Source of the DNA: Phocaeicola dorei
GTDB taxonomy: Bacteria > Bacteroidota > Bacteroidia > Bacteroidales > Bacteroidaceae
Assembly (NCBI RefSeq): GCF_013009555.1
Contig: NZ_CP046176.1
Location: forward strand, 1,085,501 to 1,149,500
Direction: 5' to 3'
DNA length: 64,000 bases
Below, piece by piece: positions 47,146 through 56,340 of the stretch. The position numbers and the translations under genes are program-made. Numbering within the stretch: position 1 is the first letter of the stretch; each line of letters begins with the position of its first letter. A model generated the notes under the pieces. That model had not been told where the DNA came from and did no database searches. It was given only the letters and a program-made list of their open reading frames with translations.

Positions 47146-49569
47146 TTAATAGATTTCTATTTCATCCAATGCCATTGTACTGGGCACTTCGCTCTTATCA
47201 TGCGGACTATAGCAATCAATACCATTACGTATTTTGCCTCCGCTTGTAAATTCTATTTTCACCTTTACAGCTTCTTGTGCCGGGAACTCTATTTCTTCAT
47301 CGAATCCTTTGAAGGTGTTTTCTTTGATGTCATAGGTAAATTCCTTTTCGGCCACTTTCTCGAATTTATTGCCTGAGGCGGAAACATACACCACAGCTTT
47401 GCTTACCGGTAATATATTGCCGGCTGCATTATAAAGCGTACCAAATCTGATTTTACTGATTGTAGCTTTATCAAAGTCTGCCACGAAGGTCACTTTATCA
47501 TTATTGTCCGGGCGGATACCTACCCATGGAGTGGAAGAGGCATTGTTCCCACGTTTTCCGTTGGTTAGTCCTAAAGTCACCGTATCGGCCCCTAATATGT
47601 CATTTTCTCCTAAAATATCCCCCTTCATTCCTTTGGGTTCCGGAGTTATTTCATATTTCTTTCCACTGATTAAATTCTTGTAAAGTTGTTTATGGGTAAC
47701 TTTACCAATCTGCTTACCGTCAACAAAGGCGGCGGCTTTCAAGTCGTAAGTACCTTCCAATGGGAATGGATGGCTATATAAGCTGGCATTTACAGACGGT
47801 TCCTCACCGTGGATTGTATAATAGATTTGTGCTCCCGGATAGAATGTTTCCAGTTCTACATTCAGTACTCCTTCTTTAGTGGAACGGGTATTAATGTTTA
47901 CATCAAAGAAGTTGAGGCATGGTTTTACCCCCATTATTTCCAGACGTTTGAAATCTTCTACCATGCGGCTGCAGAATGAAGTGAAATTCTTCTCCTTCAT
48001 CGGAGTCCATCCGGTCTCGGCTATGGCGATTAAACGTGGGAAGATTTGATAGTCACGATTGTCTTCGGTTGGCATATATTCAGCCCAGCAATTAGCTTGT
48101 ACGCCTATGATGTGTTGTTTTACCAGACTGTCTGCATCAGCCGGTACAGGATTGTAACTATATGTTTTCTTCAATGTGTTATACCCACCGATAGTGACAG
48201 GGGCTATTTCCGGTTCTTCTTGATAATGATCAAGATAAGCGTAAGGATTGGGAGTCATGATGGCATCATGCCCGGCTTTGGCTGCGGTCATTCCGCCTTC
48301 CACACCACGCCATGACATTACTGTGGCGTTGGGAGCAAGCCCGCCTTCCAGAATTTCATCCCAACCGATGATGTTGCGTCCTTTGCTGTTCAGGTATTTT
48401 TCCGCACGGTTTACGATATAGCTTTGTAACTTCTCTTCTTTGGTATGCTTTCTGCCGTCTACGGGATTAGGAGTGACATCATCTTTAAGCCCTAGGTCTC
48501 GTATCAGTTTTTGGCAATGGGAACAATGTTCCCATGCGTATTTGGGGCATTCGTCACCACCTATATGTATATAAGAACTTGGGAATAATTCCACCACTTC
48601 GTCCATGACTCCTTCCATAAATTGAAAGAAAGTGTCGGTAGGGCAGAATACCTGGTCAAACACACCCCACAGTTTGCAAACTTCGTAGGTGCTGTCCGGA
48701 GTACAGGATAATTCGGGGTAAGAGGCAATGGCTGCCAAGGCATGTCCCGGTAGCTCTATTTCCGGAATGACGGTGATATATTTGCTTTGGGCGTATGCTA
48801 CCACTTCTTTAATTTCTTCTTGTGTATAGTAACCTCCATGAGGTTTGCCGTCATATTTAAACGGGTAGTGGGTATAGAAATAATCCACCATGGTTTCTGA
48901 ACGTTGGGAACCGATTTCGGTCAGTTTGGGATACTTTTTGATTTCGATTCTCCAGCCTTGGTCATCCGTAAGATGCCAGTGGAAGGTATTCATCTTATGT
49001 ACGGCCAATACATCAATGAATTTTTTGATGTAATCTATCGATGCAAAATGACGGCATACATCCAGCATTGCTCCGCGATATCGGAACGCCGGAGTATCTT
49101 CTATCTCGACGCAAGGTACGCTCCATTCGGCATTGCGTGCTCTTTCCTTGCTATAAATAGCTACCGGCAACAGTTGATACAGAGTTTGCAGTCCGTAATA
49201 AAATCCGTTAGGTGTTGATGCTGTAATCTTTATCTGTTGGGGGGTGACTGATAATTTGTAGGCTTCTTTCTCCATATCCGGAATGCTGTCAAAAACAATG
49301 GTGGGTACATTTTCATGTAATTCACCACCCGGTTTCAATTTGATACCGGCTACATCCAATACGGTAGTTGATAGACTGGAAGCGATATTTTTCACTTCTT
49401 GTGAGGCGTTCACAACGACAGGAACATCGCTGTTCAGATAAAAACGTCCCGGCTGCTCATTCATAGTAACAGGCAGCGGAACTACATTGTACTCATTGAT
49501 TACTTCTTTCATTTGGCACCCACACGTTAATAGCCCAACGAAAAATACTAGCAGACTCTTTTTTTTCAT
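47146..49569 (-). CDS. Glycoside hydrolase family 20 beta-N-acetylhexosaminidase
   Basis: 807 residues, lipoprotein-like signal (LLTCGC). N-terminal GH20b domain (about 30-155), catalytic TIM barrel (about 160-530) with FRYRGAMLDVCRHF, NTFHWHLTDDQGWRIEI and the catalytic pair Asp339-Glu340 in IHIGGDECPK, then a chitobiase-like beta domain (about 560-620) and a C-terminal F5/8-type lectin-like domain. It removes terminal GlcNAc or GalNAc from host or microbial glycans by substrate-assisted catalysis. It is divergent from a NagX-like gene, which fits amino-sugar use. Confidence 0.95.
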   Translation of the reverse strand: MKKKSLLVFFVGLLTCGCQMKEVINEYNVVPLPVTMNEQPGRFYLNSDVPVVVNASQEVKNIASSLSTTVLDVAGIKLKPGGELHENVPTIVFDSIPDMEKEAYKLSVTPQQIKITASTPNGFYYGLQTLYQLLPVAIYSKERARNAEWSVPCVEIEDTPAFRYRGAMLDVCRHFASIDYIKKFIDVLAVHKMNTFHWHLTDDQGWRIEIKKYPKLTEIGSQRSETMVDYFYTHYPFKYDGKPHGGYYTQEEIKEVVAYAQSKYITVIPEIELPGHALAAIASYPELSCTPDSTYEVCKLWGVFDQVFCPTDTFFQFMEGVMDEVVELFPSSYIHIGGDECPKYAWEHCSHCQKLIRDLGLKDDVTPNPVDGRKHTKEEKLQSYIVNRAEKYLNSKGRNIIGWDEILEGGLAPNATVMSWRGVEGGMTAAKAGHDAIMTPNPYAYLDHYQEEPEIAPVTIGGYNTLKKTYSYNPVPADADSLVKQHIIGVQANCWAEYMPTEDNRDYQIFPRLIAIAETGWTPMKEKNFTSFCSRMVEDFKRLEIMGVKPCLNFFDVNINTRSTKEGVLNVELETFYPGAQIYYTIHGEEPSVNASLYSHPFPLEGTYDLKAAAFVDGKQIGKVTHKQLYKNLISGKKYEITPEPKGMKGDILGENDILGADTVTLGLTNGKRGNNASSTPWVGIRPDNNDKVTFVADFDKATISKIRFGTLYNAAGNILPVSKAVVYVSASGNKFEKVAEKEFTYDIKENTFKGFDEEIEFPAQEAVKVKIEFTSGGKIRNGIDCYSPHDKSEVPSTMALDEIEIY

Positions 49570-49769
49570 AATATATCTGTGCTAAGTTTTTAAATAAAGG
49601 GGGTATAGAAATTCTTTGCGGACAAAAATAGCAATAAAAACGGAATAAACATGTTTTTCAGAGAGATTAATATGTTTACAATATAAAAATATTTTTCACA
49701 GATTTGTTTCTTTATTGCTAATAGAATGTTATCTTTGTCCGAGTTAACCAATTTATTAATCTGACACAC

Positions 49770-50861
49770 ATGACAGCAAATACCCCCAAACGATTGCTCG
49801 CTCTTGACATTTTGAGAGGCATCACCATTGCAGGCATGATTCTTGTGAATAACCCCGGTTCGTGGGGGTATGTGTATGCTCCGCTGGAGCATGCCGCCTT
49901 TAACGGATTGACCCCCACCGATCTCGTTTTCCCTTTTTTTATGTTCATTATGGGAATCTCGACTTATATTTCTTTGCGGAAATATAATTTTACTTATTCA
50001 CATGCCACGTTGCGTAAAATAATGAAGCGTACAGTCATTATTTTTTGTATCGGTCTATTGTTGAATCTTTTAGCTAAGTCTGTTTTTACACATCATCTGA
50101 ATTTTGAAGAATGGCGCTATCTGGGAGTCATGCAACGGCTCGCTATAGGATACGGTGTGACCAGTCTGGTTGCTATAACGGTGAAGCATAAATATTTTCC
50201 TGCTATCATTTTGGTGACTTTGGCCGCTTATTTTCTTTTATTGGCTACGGGAGACGGCTTCAATCAGTCGGAAACCAATGTTGTGGCTCGTTTTGACGCA
50301 TGGGCATTGGGCACATCCCATATGTACCATGAGGGCGGAATGGCGTTTGATCCGGAAGGGCTGCTGAGTACTGTTCCTGCGGTGTGCCATGTGATGGTAG
50401 GATTTTATTGTGGAAAGTTGTTGCTTTCCGCTAAAGATAATGCCGAAAAGATACAGCGGTTGTTTCTGATAGGAACTATACTTACATTTGCCGGCTTTCT
50501 GTTAAGTTATGGCTGCCCTATTAATAAAAAAGTGTGGTCGCCTACTTTTGTTATTATAACTTGTGGATTGGCGTCCAGTTTTTTGGCTCTGCTCATTTGG
50601 ATTATTGATATGAAAGGATATCAGAACTGGTGTGCTTTTTTCCGGTCATTCGGAGTGAATCCTTTGTTTATTTATGTGTTTGCGGAAACAATGGGAATCG
50701 CATTGGGTGCTACGGGCGTGAGTGCCTTTATTTATGAAAAGATGCTGGCTCCGGCATTGGGGGATTATCCCAGCTCATTAGTCTATGCTTTGATCTATAT
50801 TATATTCTGTTGGAGCATTGTTCATATTTTATATAAAAAAGGCATCTATATCAAGATTTAG
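49770..50861 (+). CDS. NagX-like / DUF5009 membrane acyltransferase (heparan-alpha-glucosaminide N-acetyltransferase family)
   Basis: 363 residues with about ten membrane helices. The N terminus RLLALDILRGITIAGMILVN and LEHAAFNGLTPTDLVFPFFMFIMG are the hallmark of this family, including the conserved His in LEHAAFNGLTPTD that serves as the acetyl acceptor in the human enzyme. Members either acetylate amino sugars across the membrane or take part in GlcNAc uptake. Divergence from the GH20 gene supports an amino-sugar role. A TATCTTTG box lies at 49730-49737. An ECF sigma gene follows after 24 bp on the same strand, an unusual pairing. Confidence 0.87.
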   Translation: MTANTPKRLLALDILRGITIAGMILVNNPGSWGYVYAPLEHAAFNGLTPTDLVFPFFMFIMGISTYISLRKYNFTYSHATLRKIMKRTVIIFCIGLLLNLLAKSVFTHHLNFEEWRYLGVMQRLAIGYGVTSLVAITVKHKYFPAIILVTLAAYFLLLATGDGFNQSETNVVARFDAWALGTSHMYHEGGMAFDPEGLLSTVPAVCHVMVGFYCGKLLLSAKDNAEKIQRLFLIGTILTFAGFLLSYGCPINKKVWSPTFVIITCGLASSFLALLIWIIDMKGYQNWCAFFRSFGVNPLFIYVFAETMGIALGATGVSAFIYEKMLAPALGDYPSSLVYALIYIIFCWSIVHILYKKGIYIKI

Positions 50862-50885
50862 AAACGGATACAGAAAATTAGTTAG

Positions 50886-51446
50886 ATGAAAGAAACGGGG
50901 AATATTTTTATGTCAGAACTGACGGAGGTGTTTAGTAAACGTCAGCAACAGTTTATTCAGTTTGCTTACTCGTACGTCAGGGACAAGGAAGAGGCTGAGG
51001 ATATTGTAATGGGGGCGTTTACCAATGTGTGGGAGCACCGGAATGAATTGCGGGAGGATACGAATATTTCCGCATTGTTGTTGACAGCCATAAAAAATCG
51101 TTCACTGAATCATTTGCAACACTTGGAGGTACGTATGCGTGCCGAGCAGCATATAGGAGATATACGGCAGAAAGAGCTGGCTTTGCGTATCTCGACTTTG
51201 GAGGCTTGTGATCCCGATAAATTGTTTTGTGATGAGATACAGGCTTTGGTGCAGGAAGCTATTAGTGAACTGCCTCCTACAAGCAGGGAGGTGTTTATTT
51301 TGAGCCGGATGAAAAATTTACCGAACAAGGAAATTGCTTTGCGATTGGATATTTCTGTAAAGACTGTGGAATTTCATATCACCCGGTCGTTGAAACAGTT
51401 GCGGGTGCGGCTGAAAGATTATCAGTTTCTTTGGAGTTTTTTGTAA
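50886..51446 (+). CDS. ECF-type RNA polymerase sigma factor without adjacent anti-sigma gene
   Basis: 186 residues. Sigma region 2 has QFAYSYVRDKEEAEDIVMGAFTNVWEHR (about 26-52); region 4 has LPPTSREVFILSRMKNLPNKEIALRLD followed by ISVKTVEFHITRSLKQLRVRL. This matches the Bacteroidetes ECF sigma-70 group that pairs with FecR and SusC. No fecR follows; instead a terminator and a leftward porin gene. It is probably cotranscribed with the NagX-like gene. Its partner may be the orphan FecR at 43.3-44.2 kb. Confidence 0.92.
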   Translation: MKETGNIFMSELTEVFSKRQQQFIQFAYSYVRDKEEAEDIVMGAFTNVWEHRNELREDTNISALLLTAIKNRSLNHLQHLEVRMRAEQHIGDIRQKELALRISTLEACDPDKLFCDEIQALVQEAISELPPTSREVFILSRMKNLPNKEIALRLDISVKTVEFHITRSLKQLRVRLKDYQFLWSFL

Positions 51447-51453
51447 AAAAAAA

Positions 51454-51491
51454 GCCATACCTCAGTTGTTTAGGTATGGCCTTCTTTTTTA
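51454..51491. terminator. Terminator between ECF sigma and FadL-like genes
   Basis: GCCATACCT (51454-51462) pairs perfectly with AGGTATGGC (51472-51480), with an A run before and a T run after. Confidence 0.88.
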
Positions 51492-51506
51492 TTTCATATA
51501 CAGGGA

Positions 51507-52874
51507 TTAGAAACTATAATCTGCACTTAAACCGAATACTTTGTTAGTACGGCTGTATACATTTGTTCCGGGTAATCCGGTTCCGTTATAGTTGGTTGAC
51601 TTCTTGGTATAATCCTCATAATTAGTCCACATATAGCCGACATTCAGATTGAGATGCTTGTTCATTTTTATTTTGGCTCCGACTCCCAAAGAGTAAGAAT
51701 CACAAGAGAAACTAGTATCTGATTGATAGTTATCTGATAGTCCGTAGTCAGTGATCTGTCCACCACAGCTGAGGGTCAGTTGCTTGGTTACATCAAACTC
51801 GATACCTGCCAAGTATTCATTGGTTCCTTTAGTCAGATATTTTTGTTTACCGTTTGCCATACCTGCGTTTTTATCATCATAGAAATGATATTCTACAGAA
51901 GCACGAAGTACCGGAAGGAATTCGTAGGCGGCTGCAATGGAGAGCATGGCTGGGATGTCATTGGGAGTATTCACACCGTGTTCGTAGGGGGCTACCATAT
52001 CTTTGGCACTGGGTGGATATTGTAAGTTCTTTGTATTGTTTTCGATATTCAGATTGGTCTTGAACTCATATTTAGCACCGATATTCAGTTTGCCCAATTT
52101 AACATCTGCACCGATTACAGGAGTGAGTCCCCAACCTGTTTGGTCACAGTTCAGAGCGAGTGGCAACAGGTTGGTATCTGTTCCTTTCACAATGGCATTT
52201 AAGAATCCTTTATAACCGCCTGTAAAATAGTTCATACGTCCTCCACCGAATACAGAAAGCCATTCGGTAGCTTTATAGGATAATCCCAACTGTAAAGAGT
52301 AAATATATTGTTTACCATCCATGGCGCTTGTGATATCATACATGCCGGGAACGATTATCGGACTTTGTGGGTTTGCCTGATGTGCTTTCACACTATTCTG
52401 AAAAATACCGGCCATGGCCGCAGATTCAAACATAGGCAATCCGTCATCGAAAGATGCTTTTCCACCTCCGGCGGTAATAGCGAAGAAACCTGAAATAGTC
52501 CATTTGTCTTTTTTATAGGCTGCAAATAAACTGGGAATAACCGGTGCGGCTGCCGTTCCTTCATAATATTTTTCGAAAGGCTTGTCTGCAACGGTAGGAC
52601 CTGTGGCGCTAACCCCGTTGTATGTCATAAAACTAGCATCAATATTTCTAGTCTGATAAGCACTTTGAATGCTCAATCCTACATGGAATCCGTCTTTGGG
52701 TAAGAAAGCCAGTCCGGCAGGATTAGACAAAGCACCATCTATTTCTGTAGTAGCACCACGGGATAGCATACGGAGAAAAGCTGCATGTTGATTTGTATTG
52801 GTTAAAATACCTCCTGCGAAAGTTGAATTTGAAACGATTAGCGTCGCTGCGCTAATTAATAATAGTTTCTTCAT
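51507..52874 (-). CDS. OmpP1/FadL-family outer-membrane transporter
   Basis: 455 residues, signal peptide MKKLLLISAATLIVSNSTFAGG. The N-terminal hatch shows the FadL style ATTEIDGALSNPAGLAFLPKDGFHVGLS; barrel strands follow, with LSYKATEWLSVFGGGRMNYFTGGY and LNIGAKYEFKTNLNIENNTK, ending VFGLSADYSF. FadL proteins move hydrophobic compounds such as fatty acids through the outer membrane. It has its own promoter and no operon partner. Confidence 0.88.
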   Translation of the reverse strand: MKKLLLISAATLIVSNSTFAGGILTNTNQHAAFLRMLSRGATTEIDGALSNPAGLAFLPKDGFHVGLSIQSAYQTRNIDASFMTYNGVSATGPTVADKPFEKYYEGTAAAPVIPSLFAAYKKDKWTISGFFAITAGGGKASFDDGLPMFESAAMAGIFQNSVKAHQANPQSPIIVPGMYDITSAMDGKQYIYSLQLGLSYKATEWLSVFGGGRMNYFTGGYKGFLNAIVKGTDTNLLPLALNCDQTGWGLTPVIGADVKLGKLNIGAKYEFKTNLNIENNTKNLQYPPSAKDMVAPYEHGVNTPNDIPAMLSIAAAYEFLPVLRASVEYHFYDDKNAGMANGKQKYLTKGTNEYLAGIEFDVTKQLTLSCGGQITDYGLSDNYQSDTSFSCDSYSLGVGAKIKMNKHLNLNVGYMWTNYEDYTKKSTNYNGTGLPGTNVYSRTNKVFGLSADYSF

Positions 52875-52903
52875 TTATTACTTAATTTTTTTGTTTGCGG
52901 GCG

Positions 52904-52934
52904 CAAAGGTAGGATAAAATAACACGCGGACAAA
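52904..52934 (-). promoter_or_regulatory. Promoter of the FadL-like gene
   Basis: On the minus strand: TTTG (52934-52931), 19 bp, TACCTTTG (52911-52904). Both elements match the Bacteroides consensus; the -7 ends 29 bp before the start codon. Confidence 0.8.
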
Positions 52935-53067
52935 CCTTTTGTGCAATTATTTGCATAATCTATTGAAAAAATCAACTGTTTCAGTAGAAACTATTTAATT
53001 TTCTTCGTTTATTTCAGAAGGCTTTTGACCCATGATTTTCTGAGTGTTTTTTAGCTGTTGAGTGCCT

Positions 53068-53168
53068 TGTGGATTACTTGTGGACGAACTTTTTTTAATT
53101 AATTCTTTGTCTTATAGTAGGTTAATGCCTATGCTGTGGACAAGTTGTGGACTTATCGTGGATTTTCT
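53068..53168. repeat. Phased TGTGGA repeats (DnaA-box-like cluster)
   Basis: TGTGGA occurs at 53068, 53079, 53135 and 53146 and CGTGGA at 53157. Within each group the spacing is exactly 11 bp, one helical turn. Extended units such as TGTGGATTA and TGTGGACAA differ by one base from the DnaA box TGTGGATAA. A/T-rich stretches lie at 53090-53105 and 53172-53210. The 604-bp gap 52875-53478 has no convincing gene; a 73-codon frame at 53062-53283 is built from these repeats. Confidence 0.6.
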
Positions 53169-53272
53169 ACCTTATTATATTAAAACAAAGAAAGAAACAA
53201 AGAAAAACTCCCTTAAGGGTTCTTTGAAAAAAACGTCCGTCATGTTCTGTCAACGCTCGGGTCGTTTTTTCA

Positions 53273-53332
53273 AACTATGCTGAAAACTTTTGCCAACTAT
53301 GCTGGAAGTTCCCGGAAGTTTCCAGCATAGTT
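53273..53332. repeat. Repeated and inverted AACTATGCTG element
   Basis: AACTATGCTG occurs at 53273-53282 and 53295-53304, and inverted at 53323-53332. The last two form a 13-bp perfect stem (53295-53307 with 53320-53332) around a smaller TTCC/GGAA hairpin. No T run follows, so it is not a simple terminator. Confidence 0.6.
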
Positions 53333-53478
53333 TGGGCATGATATGCCTTTTGTTCCGGAATGGTTATTTCCAGGAATAAATTCTTTGCCTGTTTACAGAT
53401 TCTTCACCACATTCAGCATGGTGGATTGAGAAGAATGTTGTATCTTTGTAACCCTTTTACGCAATACAAATTTTTTAT

Positions 53479-54801
53479 ATGTATACTAACAAAGAAATAT
53501 GGAACGTGAGTTATCCGATTTTTCTCGGATTATTAGCGCAAAACATTATAAATGTGACGGATACGGCTTTCTTGGGTAGAGTGGGGGAAGTCGAACTGGG
53601 AGCTTCCGCCATGGGTGGATTGTTTTATATCTGTGTCTTTACTATTGCTTTTGGCTTTAGTATCGGTTCACAAATTTTGATTGCCCGTCGTAATGGTGAA
53701 GGGCGTTACAAAGATGTAGGCCCTGTGATGATACAGGGAGGGACATTCTTGCTGGGGCTGGCGGTGCTCATGTTCGGGCTGACTCATCTGTTGGCTCCAT
53801 CTGTTGTCCGTCTGCTCATCTCATCTGATTCCATTTTTGACGCCACCATGGAATTCCTCAACTGGCGTATCTTTGGTTTTTTCTTCGCTTTTATCAACGT
53901 GATGTTCCGTGCGCTGTATATTGGCATTACACGTACTAAAGTGCTGACGATGAATGCGGTGGTCATGGCATTGGTGAATGTGTTGTTGGACTATATTTTG
54001 ATTTTCGGTAAGTTTGGAATGCCGGAGATGGGGATTAAAGGAGCAGCTATCGCTTCGGTGATGGCTGAAGCCGCTTCATTGGCTTTCTTCTTGATTTATA
54101 CCTACGCAAAGGTGGATTTTAAGAAATTCGGCTTGAATCACTGGCAGAAGATTGATTTCTCTTTATTGGGAAGGATTCTGAGTATATCGTGTTTTACCAT
54201 GGTACAATATTTTTTGGCCATGGCTACTTGGTTTGTCTTTTTCATCGCGATAGAACGGTTGGGGCAACGCGAGCTAGCGATTGCCAATATCGTACGTAGT
54301 ATCTATATCGTGATGCTCATTCCGGTTCAGGCACTATCTACTACTACCAATTCCTTGGTCAGCAATCTGATCGGTGCGGGAGGAATAGCCCATGTCATGC
54401 GCTTGATTTGGCGTATCGCACGGATGTCGTTTTTCATCATGATAGTCTGTGTGGCCATAGTGGTACTTTTCCCTCATGCTATGCTTTCGGTTTATACCAA
54501 TGAGCAGGCCTTGCTGGTGGAATCCGTGCCTTCGTTGTATGTCATTGCTGTGGCAATGGTCATCGCATCGGTGGCTAATGTCTATTTCAATGCCATTTCG
54601 GGAACTGGAAATACGCAGGCTGCTCTGATACTTGAAATGGGGACTTTGGTGTTCTATACCCTTTACATTCTGTGGATAGGCATGGTAGTGAAAGCACCGG
54701 TTTCGGTTTGTTTCTCCATAGAGGTGGTGTACTATAGTTTGTTACTGCTTAGCAGCGTTATTTATTTGAAAAAAGCAAAATGGCAGAATAAAAAGATATA
54801 A
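53479..54801 (+). CDS. MATE-family multidrug/organic cation exporter (DinF-like)
   Basis: 440 residues, about 12 membrane helices in two similar halves. The N terminus IWNVSYPIFLGLLAQNIINVTDTAFLGRVGEVELGA is a clear MATE signature; the second half begins near ILSISCFTMVQYFLAMATWFVFF. It exports toxic organic cations or metabolites with Na+ or H+. A TATCTTTG box lies at 53441-53448, 30 bp before the start. The ffh gene follows after about 100 bp with its own TATTTTTG box (54819-54826). Confidence 0.93.
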   Translation: MYTNKEIWNVSYPIFLGLLAQNIINVTDTAFLGRVGEVELGASAMGGLFYICVFTIAFGFSIGSQILIARRNGEGRYKDVGPVMIQGGTFLLGLAVLMFGLTHLLAPSVVRLLISSDSIFDATMEFLNWRIFGFFFAFINVMFRALYIGITRTKVLTMNAVVMALVNVLLDYILIFGKFGMPEMGIKGAAIASVMAEAASLAFFLIYTYAKVDFKKFGLNHWQKIDFSLLGRILSISCFTMVQYFLAMATWFVFFIAIERLGQRELAIANIVRSIYIVMLIPVQALSTTTNSLVSNLIGAGGIAHVMRLIWRIARMSFFIMIVCVAIVVLFPHAMLSVYTNEQALLVESVPSLYVIAVAMVIASVANVYFNAISGTGNTQAALILEMGTLVFYTLYILWIGMVVKAPVSVCFSIEVVYYSLLLLSSVIYLKKAKWQNKKI

Positions 54802-54899
54802 GGTTCATAAGTTTTTTGTATTTTTGCACCCTGTTGTTATTCTGAAGGTTAGTAAAGAATGACAGGCAATCATAATTCGTAATTTATAATTAAAGATAT

Positions 54900-56222
54900 A
54901 TGTTCGATAATTTAAGTGAGAGACTGGAACGGTCTTTTAAGATTCTGAAAGGTGAGGGAAAAATCACCGAGATTAATGTAGCGGAAACGTTGAAGGATGT
55001 GCGTAAAGCTTTGTTGGATGCTGACGTGAACTATAAGGTCGCCAAAGGCTTTACTGATACAGTGAAAGAAAAAGCTTTAGGGCAGAATGTGCTTACGGCT
55101 GTGAAGCCCAGCCAGTTGATGGTAAAGATTGTACATGATGAACTGACCGCATTGATGGGTGGTGAAACTGCCGAATTGGTGTTGGAAGGTCGTCCGGCAG
55201 TTATCCTGATGTCAGGTCTGCAAGGTTCCGGTAAGACTACTTTCTCCGGTAAGCTGGCCCGTATGCTGAAAACCAAGAAGAACCGTAAGCCGCTGTTGGT
55301 GGCTTGTGACGTCTATCGTCCCGCTGCTATCGAACAGTTAAGAGTATTGGGAGAACAAATCGAGGTTCCTGTATATAGTGAGTTGGACAGCAAGAATCCG
55401 GTGCAGATTGCATTGAACGCTATTCATGAAGCAAAAGCGAAAGGGTATGATTTGGTCATTGTCGATACAGCCGGCCGTCTGGCTATCGATGAGCAGATGA
55501 TGAACGAGATTGAGGCTATCAAGAAAGCGATAAATCCGGATGAAACTTTGTTTGTGGTCGATTCAATGACCGGTCAGGATGCGGTGAATACAGCTCGTGA
55601 GTTTAATGAACGTCTGGACTTTAACGGCGTCGTGCTGACCAAGTTGGATGGTGACACCCGTGGTGGTGCTGCTCTTTCTATCCGTACCGTGGTAAACAAG
55701 CCTATCAAGTTTGTGGGTACCGGCGAAAAGTTGGATGCTATCGACCAGTTCCATCCTGCACGTATGGCAGACCGTATTCTCGGCATGGGTGATATCGTGT
55801 CTTTGGTAGAGCGTGCGCAGGAGCAATATGACGAGGAAGAGGCAAAGCGTCTTCAGAAGAAGATTGCCAAGAATCAGTTCGACTTTAATGATTTCTTGAG
55901 CCAGATTCATCAGATTAAGAAGATGGGTAATTTGAAAGAACTTGCATCCATGATTCCGGGTGTGGGGAAAGCTATCAAAGATATTGATATCGATGATAAT
56001 GCGTTCAAGAGTATTGAAGCGATTATTTATTCCATGACTCCGCAGGAACGTACAAATCCTGAAATTCTGAACGGAACGCGCCGTACACGTATAGCCAAAG
56101 GTAGTGGAACCAGCATTCAGGAGGTAAACCGTCTGTTGAAACAGTTTGACCAGACTCGCAAGATGATGAAGATGGTGACCGGCAGTAAGATGGGTAAGAT
56201 GATGCCGAAACTTAAAAAGTGA
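54900..56222 (+). CDS. ffh: Signal recognition particle protein Ffh (SRP54)
   Basis: 440 residues, usual length. N domain (about 1-90) is followed by the GTPase G domain with P-loop GLQGSGKTT, DVYRPAAIEQL, DTAGRL and TKLDGDTRGGAAL, then the Met-rich M domain (about 300-440) with IPGVGKAIKD, MTPQERTNPEILNGTRRTRIA and a tail MMKMVTGSKMGKMMPKLKK. It binds signal sequences and SRP RNA and targets proteins to the membrane. It is followed by a strong terminator. Confidence 0.98.
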   Translation: MFDNLSERLERSFKILKGEGKITEINVAETLKDVRKALLDADVNYKVAKGFTDTVKEKALGQNVLTAVKPSQLMVKIVHDELTALMGGETAELVLEGRPAVILMSGLQGSGKTTFSGKLARMLKTKKNRKPLLVACDVYRPAAIEQLRVLGEQIEVPVYSELDSKNPVQIALNAIHEAKAKGYDLVIVDTAGRLAIDEQMMNEIEAIKKAINPDETLFVVDSMTGQDAVNTAREFNERLDFNGVVLTKLDGDTRGGAALSIRTVVNKPIKFVGTGEKLDAIDQFHPARMADRILGMGDIVSLVERAQEQYDEEEAKRLQKKIAKNQFDFNDFLSQIHQIKKMGNLKELASMIPGVGKAIKDIDIDDNAFKSIEAIIYSMTPQERTNPEILNGTRRTRIAKGSGTSIQEVNRLLKQFDQTRKMMKMVTGSKMGKMMPKLKK

Positions 56223-56242
56223 TGCTTAAATAAACAGATAAG

Positions 56243-56272
56243 GGAGAAAGTGTGAAACTTTCTCCTTTTTTT
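56243..56272 (+). terminator. Terminator of ffh
   Basis: GGAGAAAGT (56243-56251) pairs with ACTTTCTCC (56257-56265), followed by T7. Confidence 0.9.
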
Positions 56273-56340
56273 ATTATGCTGCATGGCTGATTTATACTAC
56301 ATTTGTTGCTCAATGAATAATTTATAAGTAAATAGATAGT

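Noticed and set aside
53158..53185. Possible dif (XerC/XerD) site containing TTATATTAAAA
   Set aside because: One arm looks acceptable but the other arm and the 6-bp centre do not match known dif sites.
53062..53283. 73-codon frame in the gap before the MATE gene
   Set aside because: It has no ribosome site or family resemblance and is made largely of the TGTGGA repeats and A-rich DNA.
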